Source of the DNA: Chloromonas sp. AAM2
Lineage: Eukaryota > Chlorophyta > Chlorophyceae > Chlamydomonadales > Chlamydomonadaceae
NCBI GenBank assembly: GCA_004335635.1
Contig: QAXH01005413.1
Location: 31,026 to 95,025, forward strand
DNA length: 64,000 nucleotides
Direction of reading: 5' to 3'
Below, piece by piece: positions 49,642-60,400 of this stretch (position 1 is its first letter; every line of letters begins with the position of its first letter). The notes beneath the pieces are model-generated. The model saw only the letters and a program-made list of their open reading frames with translations. It did not search any database and was not told where the DNA came from. Both the position numbers and the translations under genes were made by a program.

Positions 49642-52600
49642 GCACATGCCGTTGCTCTCCCTTCTCTCATGTCGTTGTTTCCACCCCACCCTCTTCTCCT
49701 TTCAGGTGCTTTTCATGTGCACGGCCAATGTGTTGGACACCATACCCGGGCCCCTGCTGGATAGAATGGAGGTACGGGGAAGGCATGTGGCAGGGGAGAC
49801 TACTGCAGCAAGTTTGCAGCGGGCTGTGAGGGGCTTGGTCAGCTGAACGCTTCGGTTCAGAATGCACACGCCCAGACGCCATATGTAGGTGTTATCTGTT
49901 GCACGAACCTGTAAGTTGCAGCCTCCTTTTGCCTGTGCGCCCAGTCCTGTTCCACTGATAGCCACATGCGCATGCCGGCAGCACATCTAGTATCTATTCC
50001 TTCAGTATCAAAACAGGAGCAGAACAGGCTCGCACACTCAGTGACCGTACAGCCACATGGCCAGCGCAGGAATCCGGCGCATGCAGGCCCTCTGCAGACC
50101 CCCTGGCATGGATGGAAAGGAATGGTTTGCTGCTTGACGCCATCACGACACACTAAGCCAACCGCAGGGTGGTGCCAAACCAGTGTACTCTTGCACTGTC
50201 ACTGCTTCATGCCATTAAGATTGGCTGAGCCAAGCATGTTAGCTCTCAACAACTTCCTACCATCTACACAGATCACAAGCAGGGAGGCAACCAAGCCCGT
50301 TCAACTATCGTTGTGCGGCAGTCAAGCTCTCACACACACGCTCTCTTCTCAGCAGCAGTTCCTAGCTTCCCTCCTCCCCATCACTCGCAGGTTCCCTCGG
50401 GACTCCACACATGCATGCATCTGACTGCCCGCGCCTGCCTCCATATGTTGTCTTCACCCTGTGCTTTGCCCCATGCGCTCTATCTCATGCTTCTCCTCAT
50501 GCGCTTTATCTCATGCACTTTGCCCCATGCGCTTTATCTCATGCTTCTCCCCATGCGCTTTATCTCATGCTTCTCCCCATGCGCTTCATCTCATGCACTT
50601 TACCCCATGCACTTTACCCCATGCTTCACCCCATGCGCTCTGCCGCAGGTCATCAGGTTGAGTGGCTATGCAGCCGATGAAAAGACGGCCATTGCCCGGC
50701 GATACCTGGAGCCCCAGGCAGGTCAAGGGCATGGGGGTCCGTAATACGATCGAGTGCAGGTTGACATGAGGGCAGGGTAAGGCTAGGGTATAGAGTACTG
50801 TGTATAGAGTACTCTGCAGCTTGGTTACAGGGTATAGTATGGTTACGGGTGGCGGGGGTAACCAAGAAATGCCGTCAGCTGTGAAATGAGAGAGAAGGCA
50901 GAATCTTGACTTGTTGCCAACAACGTACAACCGCCTACAACTGTTTGTCTGGTTCACATCTGTGCATGCTCTGCCACTGTCTGTTTGAGGCTGCTGCTGC
51001 ACATTGCTGTTGCAGGTTGAAACATGCAATTGCCGATGTAATTCAATGGAGATGAATATACTCATGCATAAGTCAACCCCTTCAGCAATGTTGACCCCTA
51101 ACTGGATGTGAACCTGACACTTAAAACAATTCAATCTTGACCTGTCAGGCCGCTGCCGATGCCGGTGTTCCTGCGGGCGTGGCTAGAATAACGGATGACG
51201 CCATGGACTGCCTCATCAACGAGTACTGCAGGTTGGTTGGTTGGTTGGTTGGGGTGGTTGGCGGGTTGGTAAACATCAAGGTTAGAATACTACCGGGCGG
51301 GAACTCCACGGCAGTCAGGTATGGCGTCCAGGTAGGTTGGTTGGTTGGTTGGTTGGTTGGTTGGTTGGTTGGTGGCTTGGTTGACCACTGTTGTCTACCA
51401 GCTCACCCCACTTGTTCTCCCCTGGTATTCCTTCGTTTGGCCGCTGGCTTAGTGCAGGCAATACACTGACTGGTGCATTTCGTGGGCGTTGTGATTTTAC
51501 TGTATGACCTTCAACCAAGCATATACGCTCGCACATTGCAGGGAGGCCGGCGTTCGTAATCTGAAGAAACAGCTGGAGAAGATTTACCGCAAAGTTGCGC
51601 TCAAGGTTTTTAAACAAACAGGCCCGCACCCCGCCGCGTCCCACCCCTCCGCCATGGGAAGTAATTTGCCGTCACCCGCCACCGCCCCTGCCACCCCCGC
51701 CATCCCCAGCCCCGCAGTTCTGCCTGTTAGCGCCTCAGGAACAGCCCAACTGCCAACACCTGGGGTTGGTGGTGTCGGCGTGCCTGGCGGAAGCAGCGGA
51801 AGTGCAAACGGTGGCGATGCGGGTTTTGAGGGCGGACGGGGCGGGGATGCGCTGGGGGCTGTGACTGCCCACTTTGACAGAAGCAGTGACAATGACAGTG
51901 CTTTGGGCGGCGGGAGTGACAGCGCCTCGCAACCACCGGCTGGCGGGCAGCAAGCGGAAAAGCAGCAGGTGCGCGGATGGAAAGAGCAACAGACACGGTG
52001 AAACAGGTCGGAAAGGTGGGTGCCCCACACAGACATATGAACATACACACAGGACACTAGATCAAGTCCAGGAGTTGTGTGTGCGCAGGGTTCCCATTCT
52101 CCAGTCGTCTATTCAGGCGATCCAATAGTCATTGACAAGCGGTTGCTGAAGGACTATGTGGGCCAGGCTCCCTTTTCCAAGGACCATTTCTACGACCATA
52201 CCCCGGCTGGGGTTGTAATGGGCCTTGCATGGACGGCCATGGGGGGGGCGACTTTGTACGTGGAGGCAGCGAGGGTGCAAGACTCGGAGCAGAAGGGGGC
52301 GATAACAGTCACAGGTGCGCGTGTGCTGGCTTGGCTTGGCTTGTCCGACTTGGCTTGGCTTGGCTTTGCTGTCAAGGGCGATGATCATCATTTCATTCAT
52401 TACATAGCTTCTCATGGTTCAACCCACGGTGCCGCAGGACCAACGAGCTAGGCGCTCAACAGCAGCCAACATCCCCATCCCAAGCACAGCATGGGCATGG
52501 TGCCCCCAAAAGTCATGCACATGCAAGGTTCAGGGCGATGATGATGAGCGCAAAAACCCGATGTCATGGATCATATGTGGGAAAAATTTGAGCGGTGGTG

Positions 52601-54606
52601 ACGGTTACCTCATAGCCTGACTACGCCATGGCATGCTCGCCCTTTCATTGTTACCATGCATGACCGTGGGTTGCATGCGTTGTGTGTGCTTTTGTGTTTG
52701 CATGTACGTTGTGTTTGCATGTCGCCTGGGCCCCCCCTCCACCACCACTCTTTTCCTGGTGAGTGTATGCAGGTCAGCTGGGCGAGGTTTTCCGGGAAAG
52801 CATCACCATCGCCCACACATTCGCCCGCTCCTTCCTTACATCAGTGGATTCGAACAACAAGTTCTTGTCAACCGCAGCGCTGCACGTGCATGTGCCCCAG
52901 GTGAGCGCACGTGATGCAGAAAGAAACGGCTAATGAGGCCAAGCACATGGCAGCAGTTCGTTATGTACCTGAACCACGTGCCTTATCTACAGGATTGAAA
53001 ACTACTATGTTCAACTATTTAAATAGTAATCAAATGGAATTGAAATTGCAATTGTATCACCACACGTAGAGTTCGTCAATCGCAAACCTCAACAACCCAA
53101 ACAAAACCAGAGATTGTAAACATGTTTTAAAGTGGCTGTTACATCCCGCATGCTGTCTGTATGTATGGCATGTATCACATGTATGTGTGATGCGGCATAA
53201 CATCATTTGTCTACATGTGTGACATGTGTAACATGTGCGACATGTGCGACATGTGCGACATGTGCGACATGTGTGGCATGTGCGACATGTGCGGCATGTG
53301 CGGCATGTGCGGCATGTGCGACATGTGCGACATGTGCGACATGTGCGGCATGTGCGACATGTGCGGCATGTGCGGCATGTGCGACATGTGCGGCATGTGC
53401 GACATGTGCGGCATGTGCGGCATGTGCGGCATGTGCGGCATGTGCGGCATGTGCGGCATGTGCGGCATGTGCGACATGTGCGGCATGTGCGACATGTGCG
53501 GCATGTGCGACATGTGCGACATGCTGCAGGGATCAACTCCCAAGGATGGCCCCAGTGCCGGGTGTACGGTCATCACAGCCCTGCTCTCACTGGCCTTAAA
53601 CCGCCCGGTCACTCCCAACATGGCAATGACAGGGGAGGTCACACTTACAGGGCGGGTACTGCCCATTGGAGGAGTCAAGGAGAAGCTGCTAGCGGCACGG
53701 AGAGCAGGCGTGAAGCAGGTGATAGGCTCAAGGGTCAGGAGCAAGGTGCAGGTGTGAGGTTGATTCCTGTGTCATCACCACAGTCGAGCGCGCTTGACTG
53801 AACAAAAACTCGTGAGTTGCTGGATGTATGCTGCTGGCCGCTGGCCACCCATCTCTGCTGGCCTATCACAAAGCTTGACTGCAGTCCGGCGAAGTCCAGT
53901 CGAAGTTTGTAGCTGCAGATGATGCGGTATCAACTGTTGTGCTGCAAATCTGCCCTGGCAGAACGTGTGCAGTCCTGTAAACTGAACCCTAGGGTGCAGT
54001 GCAACACTCAAAGACCACATGGCATTTCCAGCGTCAAACATTTGCTTTTTGCAACTGTTCCAGCCCCAGAGCTGTAGCAAGGAGAGGCAGGGGTGCCCCA
54101 CTCTCAACTTGGAACCATGTAGCTAGTGATGACATTCGTACTTTGCACCCTGCTACCAGTGCGTTTTCTTGGCTTGATGATTGTCAGGCGCGTATTCTTG
54201 GAGAGATGTTGTGTCTAGGTGATGATGACTCAAACACCTGTCTCTGTTTCAGTAACGAATTGTGTCACTCAGTAACGAATTGTGTCACACTTTGCATCGT
54301 TCGTTGCATCATTCAGCTCAGTCACATGTTCAGCGCCCACGTGACGGTTCATTTCGCTGTTTTTGCGGCACTTTTCAGATCATCTTTCCCGCGGGCAACC
54401 GGGCAGACTACGAGGAGCTGTCTGAAGATCTCAAGGCAGGCATTACGCCCCACTTTGTATCCCTCTACAAACAGATCTTCAACCTTGCGCTGGGGGGTGA
54501 AGCGCCTGCAGACAGTGCGCCGGCCCCTGCTGCCGACTTGATAGGGTTCGCCGGGGGTCCAATGCCGGAGGGGGCTGTGACAACGGTGGGGGCTGCAGGG
54601 CAGTGA
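38809..54606 (+). CDS. LON1: Mitochondrial Lon protease (25 exons)
   Basis: ATP-dependent AAA+ serine protease of mitochondrial protein quality control. Exons: 38809-38960, 39670-39829, 40621-40733, 41514-41697, 42422-42505, 43169-43243, 43515-43605, 43891-43983, 44171-44285, 44732-44804, 45366-45478, 45849-45945, 46343-46447, 47143-47232, 47718-47857, 48225-48331, 48886-48989, 49706-49771, 50649-50717, 51149-51231, 51542-51968, 52089-52314, 52773-52900, 53530-53718, 54379-54606 (TGA): 1103 aa, all in phase. The N-terminus ([19 protein letters not shown]) is a mitochondrial presequence. The LON substrate domain starts at about residue 105 ([11 protein letters not shown]). Walker A is GPPGVGKTS (about 522), Walker [10 protein letters not shown] (about 585), catalytic Ser in KDGPSAG (about 974) and Lys in [10 protein letters not shown] (about 1015). 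A Pro/Gly-rich linker (about 727-847) separates AAA+ and protease domains. There is no peroxisomal C-terminal tripeptide (ends AAGQ). Confidence 0.96.
41123..41293. repeat. 25-bp tandem repeat in Lon intron 3
   Basis: About seven units of the type CTCAGCTACCCGTAGAGCCT. It is intronic, with no sign of spacers or of CRISPR organisation. Confidence 0.85.
41988..42410. repeat. About 46-bp tandem repeat with assembly gap
   Basis: Units of CATGACTCTGACAGTGATAG plus CTTGTGCACCAGA(C/G)ACAGTT flank 191 N (42052-42242). The gap therefore lies inside the array and its true length is unknown. It is in Lon intron 4, so the coding model is not affected. Confidence 0.9.
44288..44331 (+). repeat. Duplicated piece of Lon exon 9 in the next intron
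   Basis: This intron segment repeats 44229-44271 of the preceding exon almost exactly (shared TGACGTCACCCTGCAGCAGG). It starts directly after the donor of exon 9. It is out of the coding model. Confidence 0.8.
49605..49640. repeat. (GT)n microsatellite
   Basis: About 17 GT units in Lon intron 17. Confidence 0.9.
49975..50203 (+). repeat. Interspersed repeat, copy 2
   Basis: The second copy of the element at 30605-30838, inside Lon intron 18 in the sense orientation. Confidence 0.8.
50465..50645. repeat. About 26-bp CATGCGCTTTATCTCATGCT repeat
   Basis: A pyrimidine-rich tandem array that runs right up to the acceptor of Lon exon 19 (50649). It probably supplies the polypyrimidine tract. Confidence 0.8.
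51232..51374. repeat. (GGTT)n tracts in Lon intron 20
   Basis: Two runs of GGTT (51232-51255 and 51332-51372), the first beginning at the donor of exon 20 itself. Confidence 0.85.
52380..52540 (+). repeat. Interspersed repeat family (TCATGGTTCAACCCA)
   Basis: About 160 bp, closely similar to 101-265. Shorter relatives are at about 7786-7830 and 44010-44085 (plus), and at 42943-42990 on the minus strand. No coding capacity is assigned; it is in Lon intron 22. Confidence 0.75.
53215..53527. repeat. 9-bp minisatellite at a Lon splice acceptor
   Basis: About 34 units of GACATGTGC/GGCATGTGC in Lon intron 23, ending in ATGCTGCAG, which is the acceptor of exon 24. Because 9 is a multiple of 3 and units lack stops, all frames stay open. 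The frame in phase with exon 24 reads Cys-Asp-Met/Cys-Gly-Met repeats. Confidence 0.92.
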
Positions 54607-57483
54607 CAGAAGGGGATATCACTTGTGCATGGCAGGGCAGATGGAATCAAGGCGCAAATGCCTAGAAGGGTTGGTGGCGGAGCACTACAGAAGTAAGAGG
54701 TTATTGCACGTGACAGACACACACAGTTTCCCAGGGCGGGGGAAATGACGGCATATGAGTGGAGTGAGTTCGATCTAGTGGACCGGACGCAGGATGGTGT
54801 GCTTTTTTGGCAGGAGTGTTAAGGGGCGCATATTTTTTGGATCTGTTACTGTGTGGGCGTGAGAAAGCAAGTGCATGTGCTGGCACATGAAAACAGCTCT
54901 GTTGTCCCTGGGCGAGCGTACGAGACTTTTCAATGGGCCAATGGCTCTCCCATCATCACATTGCTTTGTTCTTAGCTGATGCTGTCGCCGTCATCATCAC
55001 TGACACTGACAGCATTGTCATAACATCCTCGTTTGCAAGGCTGCCCAGAGCAAAGCAAACAACACGTATCTTGTGTGTGCCTCTACATATTACTGTTAGG
55101 TGTGCCTCTGAGAGTACACTTTTTGGATGCCTCGAGCGTATGAGTGATGTACTGAAGAGCCTAGCTCCGTTCTTATTGGCAAAGCCAGCAAACTGCATGT
55201 GAGTACAGCCCTTTGGAATTGCACGCACAGTCGTATTCAGAAACTGGTCTCCTCCAGGGTCTCGCCTTCATGCCCATCACGCATGACTTGGCTGCTAGAT
55301 ATTCAATGCAGTTCCAGTCCTACCCATACCATCTCTCTGGGCATTTTCCATTCCGCATCATCCCGGCGTCCTGAATCCCATCACACCCGTGCCAGCATCC
55401 ACACGCTCCACGTAATCTACCTCTTCGACACCCCTGTGCCTCTCGCACACAGCCTGCGCCCCTGGGCTGCCCGCCTGTCCACTGCCTGCCGTCGCACACA
55501 GACCTCCGCTCTCCGCGTCACCTGTAGGCTCTTTGGTAAAGCAAAACCGGAACTCTGCTTTTCAGCAAGTCAAAGCAGCTGCGCTACCTGTGTGAAGCAG
55601 ATCCACCAGATTATTCTTAGGGGTCAACAACCACACGCCTACAGCGCGTCATGAGCCGGCGCGGCCTATGTCGCCCATCACTCAGCCTACTGACGCTGAG
55701 AATCTTGCTATTGAGACGATGCTCCGACAGGCTATGCGTATGCCATGATATGGTGACACAATGAGCGGGGTGGGGGAGGTGCTCGGGTGTACCAGGGTGC
55801 AGGCCGTAGTGTGGCGTGACATGACAGCTGTCCTTGATCGCTCGTGGTCCTAAGTGCTCTTCAAAGGATTGCAGCGCATGTTCCCAATAGCGACCTGGTC
55901 CATATAATCCAACAGGCACATTTGTCTAGGAATAATGCTGATATGTGAAGTTATGGCTTCAGACGTGGCAACATTATCACAGCTTGTACAACGAATATCG
56001 CGCTCTGCTTCAGGGGCACCACGCCAGGTGGCAAACGTTCGTGGAGAGACGACAATCACATCGTGACCCTTTGGAAAAAAAGAATTCAGTTGAATGCTTT
56101 CCAGTCCTGTTAGACCAATCGCTCCAGTGTGATCGCAACGTACCAATCGTTTGCCCGAAACTCGGGTGTGGAGTGTCTTACAGGAGGCACATAACCCTCA
56201 TACGACATGAGACACTCTTTCGCCGTGCCCCAAAGACCATGGCATTGTCCCAACCCCTCACGTGAGCATCAGGTCAGTGCAGAACATCATCATTGGTCTC
56301 TGATATTAGAAATAAATATCACAATCAGGATCATAGAAAATGGTGTACATGGCACAGAATGGGTCTCCATATGTCACCGTTTCCTGTCAGTGACAGATCA
56401 CTGAATCCAAAAGCTATTGATGGACGTTGCCCATCTCTTCTTGGCGTGTCACGTGTTTATTGTTCCAAGTATGTATGACTTGTGCACTTGGCCAGGGTTT
56501 CAGATACGAGTATCCATCCGCAACAGGACAGTGCCTAGCGTTTCAAAACCAAGAAGACATTGTGTTTTGTGTTTTTTTAATGTGTTGATGCTCATGCTCC
56601 CTTTCACACAAAAAACACAATCAGTGCAAGTCTTTGATTGCCTGAATCAAGATGCTCGCAAATCACGTGGCCGTTTGACTGCTTGCAAATGCAGCGGCTG
56701 CAAACAGGACCAAGGGCGGAAACCGATCGCTGCACGCCAGTCACATGATCACATGCTGTCACATCATGTGTGAGATGATGTTCACATGTTGCTTGGCGGT
56801 ACCACAGCCAGCCTGTGCACGCCAAGGGGCCTGCCCACTTCAACGTAATCTCAAGTTGTTCACAACGCAAGCACACTTCTCATGGCAGGTCACGAAGATC
56901 ACAATGTGCTAGATCACGCGGCAGATCACAATGTGCTAGATCACGCGGCAGATCATAATGTGCTAGGTCACGCTGCTTGTGGTTCTGTCTGATCACGACC
57001 AAAAAATTCAGTAAATACGAAGACGAAGGCGCTCGTCACCCATGCCACGCTCCCAATTTGCAATGTGAACGCATCTGTTCGTTGAGTGCAATGCTCTTGT
57101 TGCACGTGCGCTCTAACATCCAGACCTGGCGCATGCCATCCCCTAGTATTGCCAATCTGTGCAATTCCTGTGCAGATTGCTGTACAACATCCAGTACCAT
57201 TGGCGTTCCAGCACATTGGCTGTTCGTATCCCTCCGTATACAACATCAGCAGCTCCCCCATAGACGTAGCACCCCCACATGGATAGCATTCCCACCCCAG
57301 CTTGCCACGGCGCAGCAGATGCCATGCAATACCTTCACACACTGACTCAGCCGGTGAATAGATGCGTACATGCGTGGTTGCGAAGCGTGGATGGGTGGCC
57401 GGTTTGCCACTGTGATTGACCATAATGGGCGATGACACAAAGATAGGATCGGTGGCTGTGCAGTTGTGGCCGCAGGTGCTCGA
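54607..57483. other. Convergent intergenic region Lon/CFA
   Basis: This contains 3' flanks of Lon (plus) and CFA (minus), a 27-bp tandem repeat (about 56897-56975, GATCACAATGTGCTAGATCA) and a copy of a short repeat shared with 42876-42937 just upstream (54161-54221). A 156-residue minus-strand frame (57438-56968) and shorter ones near 55850-56250 look partly protein-like, but match no family I know. Confidence 0.5.
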
Positions 57484-60400
57484 TCATGCTGCATGCTGCT
57501 TGACAGTGGGGCCAATGAGGCCCCCCAGGGACAGCTGTGCCTTGTGCCAGTTTGTTGCATTCATGTACACCATGCCTAACAGAGCAGCGATGTAGTACGT
57601 GGTTGTGGCAAAGGCGGAAGGGGAACAGGCGACGATGGCTGTGACGGCGGCATGTGGCAGGATGCGGCAGGCCACCAGGGAAATGCGCTCACCGCCCCGC
57701 ACCAGCCTTGCGCCACGGGACGAGGGGGCAACACCTGCGCACACCAGCGGGGTGCACAGGCTCGCACGCCAAGGTTCCCATGCACAGCACGCTCACAACG
57801 TGCCCCGGTAGTCCTGCTGCTGATCAGCTGCCAGATACAGGATTTCTGCAGGACCCGGTGGGAACACTGAGGAGGGTGTGTGTTGCAAACACCGAGGCCA
57901 ATGGCGTAGTGAGGATGAGCAAGCCTGAGAGTGTGGCCTGCTAACAGGTGGTGTAATAACCGCGTACAATATCAGCCCTTCCCAGGCTAAGTTTCCCCTG
58001 ACCACAATTCCAAAGCACAGCTGAAAGACGGCCACTTGTCTGTCAATCCTAAAGCACTCCCACCTGCCAGGTGCTGCAGTTTGCCCAGCAGAAAGAAGAC
58101 AGACGACAGTTCTGAGCCCAGTGTGGTGGCCAGGAAGGGAAGGTTGACAGCCTTGTAGGTCGCCACGCCGAAGAGCAGCAGAAGCGTGGTGTACTGCACT
58201 ATGGCCCGCGCTGTGTTGTTGAACAGCCGGTACCGCACACACAGCCACAGGTGGAATGCGAAGAAACCTGCAGACAGTTGCCAGTTGAGCAGTTATCAGT
58301 TGAGGCACGTTACAGCTGTTGGTTCGCGTCGCAGCCATGGAAGCTGTAGTGAGCATTGATTGCTGGGCACAGCAGTGTTTGCAAGTGCAGCGCGCACTGA
58401 CCAAGCAAGGGTATGCAGGTTTGAATGGCCGATGGACTCACAAGACAGGCGGCATGAGGGAAACTGCTAACACGTCTGAGCGGTTACTGACTGACCTGTT
58501 GCCGATGCCACTATGATGGATGCCTGCCTTGTGTCCTGTGGCTGCGCGTGCAGCTGCAGCGCCCGGGGCTCGTGCAGCAGGTAGGCCAGGCTGGCAGCCG
58601 ACACGCCAGCGGAGTAGAGCAGGTGGATCACGTCAGCGCACCACCTGCAGGGCACAGGGCGCACCAACGCTTCATTACGGTTCATCGGTTTTGTAGGCTG
58701 CGGAGGGGATTACCAGCAAGAGTCGTTCAGCGCGGCATGCCCTTCACCTGTTTGAAGTAATCGCATCAGTCTTTTCACGCCGTTACAGTGATAGGTAATT
58801 GCTATCTGCGGTGATTGCTATTCTGCTTTGCCAGCAGGGCGCTTGCGGAAGGTACCCCATGCGATGCAGACACAGGGCAACCAAACGTTGCAGACTCAGT
58901 GAAACTCCCCTTTACATGTGTGCAACAACTCCAACTAGTTAAAGCTCTCTCACATGTTGAAAGACACTTGTGATTGTAACCTCTGACTCTGGATCGCACA
59001 CTCGACATTCAGCAGTGATTGTTTAGGCTTGGCCTGTGTATGCCACAGTGCTACAAGTGCAAGCGTTATCCTGCAACACATTGCAGAAGCCCGTTGTAAC
59101 CATCACCGCAACAAATTGGATGAGACCATCGCGTCGCACATGGTCACGTCACACACGTCACACCCACACGCAGGCGCGCGCGCACACGCACACACACACA
59201 CACATGCCCACACCACCACCCACCAGGCTTGTCTTTCCAGAGTCAGTTCGTGGTAGGCAGGCACTAGGGCCTTGGAGAGCAGGTGAATGGCGGAGCTGGT
59301 AACGGCACAGCAGCAAGAAACGGCCGGCAGGATCCACATGTAAGGATGGCCGCGCACCAGCATGCCCACTAGGAAGAAGTACAGAGCTAGGAGCGCCTGA
59401 AACATACAAACGTTACAAACGGAAACTCGGTTGAGGTGAGTTGAGAATGACATTCTTCAGCAGCACCGCATGCAGAGTTGGTAATGATTACCAAGCCGGG
59501 CCTTACTGTATGTTTTGATCATGTGTGCTGGTCATTGCCTCCTGGCAAGATGTGCAGCCTGTTACAGCGCAAACAGCTCAACCTCCACTTGTGACAGTCC
59601 TAATCTACATGCATTCATGCATCCTTTTCTGCGCAGGATGTACATGCCATTCTCTGAGCACACCTGGTTGACTGGGTCGCTGGGCAGCTCTCTCTGGAAG
59701 GCAGTGAGGGCTGCCGAGGCACCGGAAGCAATCTGCCCTGCGCCGGCACCCGCAGGTGATGTTCCCTGGCCGTCCTTGACCCAAGTCAGGTGGAAGTCGT
59801 GGATGTAGCGGCCGTCAAACCCAGCCTCGCAGTATGCAAAGTAGAACCTGCAGTGCACAAGAATAGGACAACACAGAAAACATTCTGCAAACCACTGTCT
59901 TCCCCCTTTGTCAGGTAGTGAATGTGAGAGTGACCGTGGCCTACTTAAAGTACTAGTACTGAACATGATTGCCTTGCATTCTGTAGTGTGCATAAGCGCT
60001 TCCGATGAAAACAAATGGTATAAAACCCCCAGTGCACTCCTGCTGCAGGTCAAATCCTATTTGTATCTATGTCTGATGAAGGTCACGTCCTAGTTTTTCT
60101 ACAGAGCTGCAACCGATGAGCCTGCTCTGCCAAGCGCATTGGATGTGCTGCAAGGCAGACGTTTTCTCCAATTTCATTGGCAAGAATGCCCTTACAGCCC
60201 TGAGTGCTGACTATGCCACCATGCTAGGCTGTGCATGCACACACAGTGGTTTGACTCGTGGACTTAGCCACCCTGAATCTGCAGCCTGGTAAACACCGTC
60301 AGCAAGCAGCCTTCCCCACCTGTACTTGCGCCAGAAGCGTTCCGAGTAGCCCAGCTTCAGCACCTCCTCCCTCTGTTCGTCCCACCGCCGCCTCCACTCC

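Noticed and set aside
53057..53801. Long Cys/Thr/Arg-, Met/Pro/His- and Arg/His/Val-repeat frames on both strands
   Set aside because: All arise from the 9-bp minisatellite, which lacks stops in every frame; only the downstream part 53530-53718 is real Lon coding sequence.
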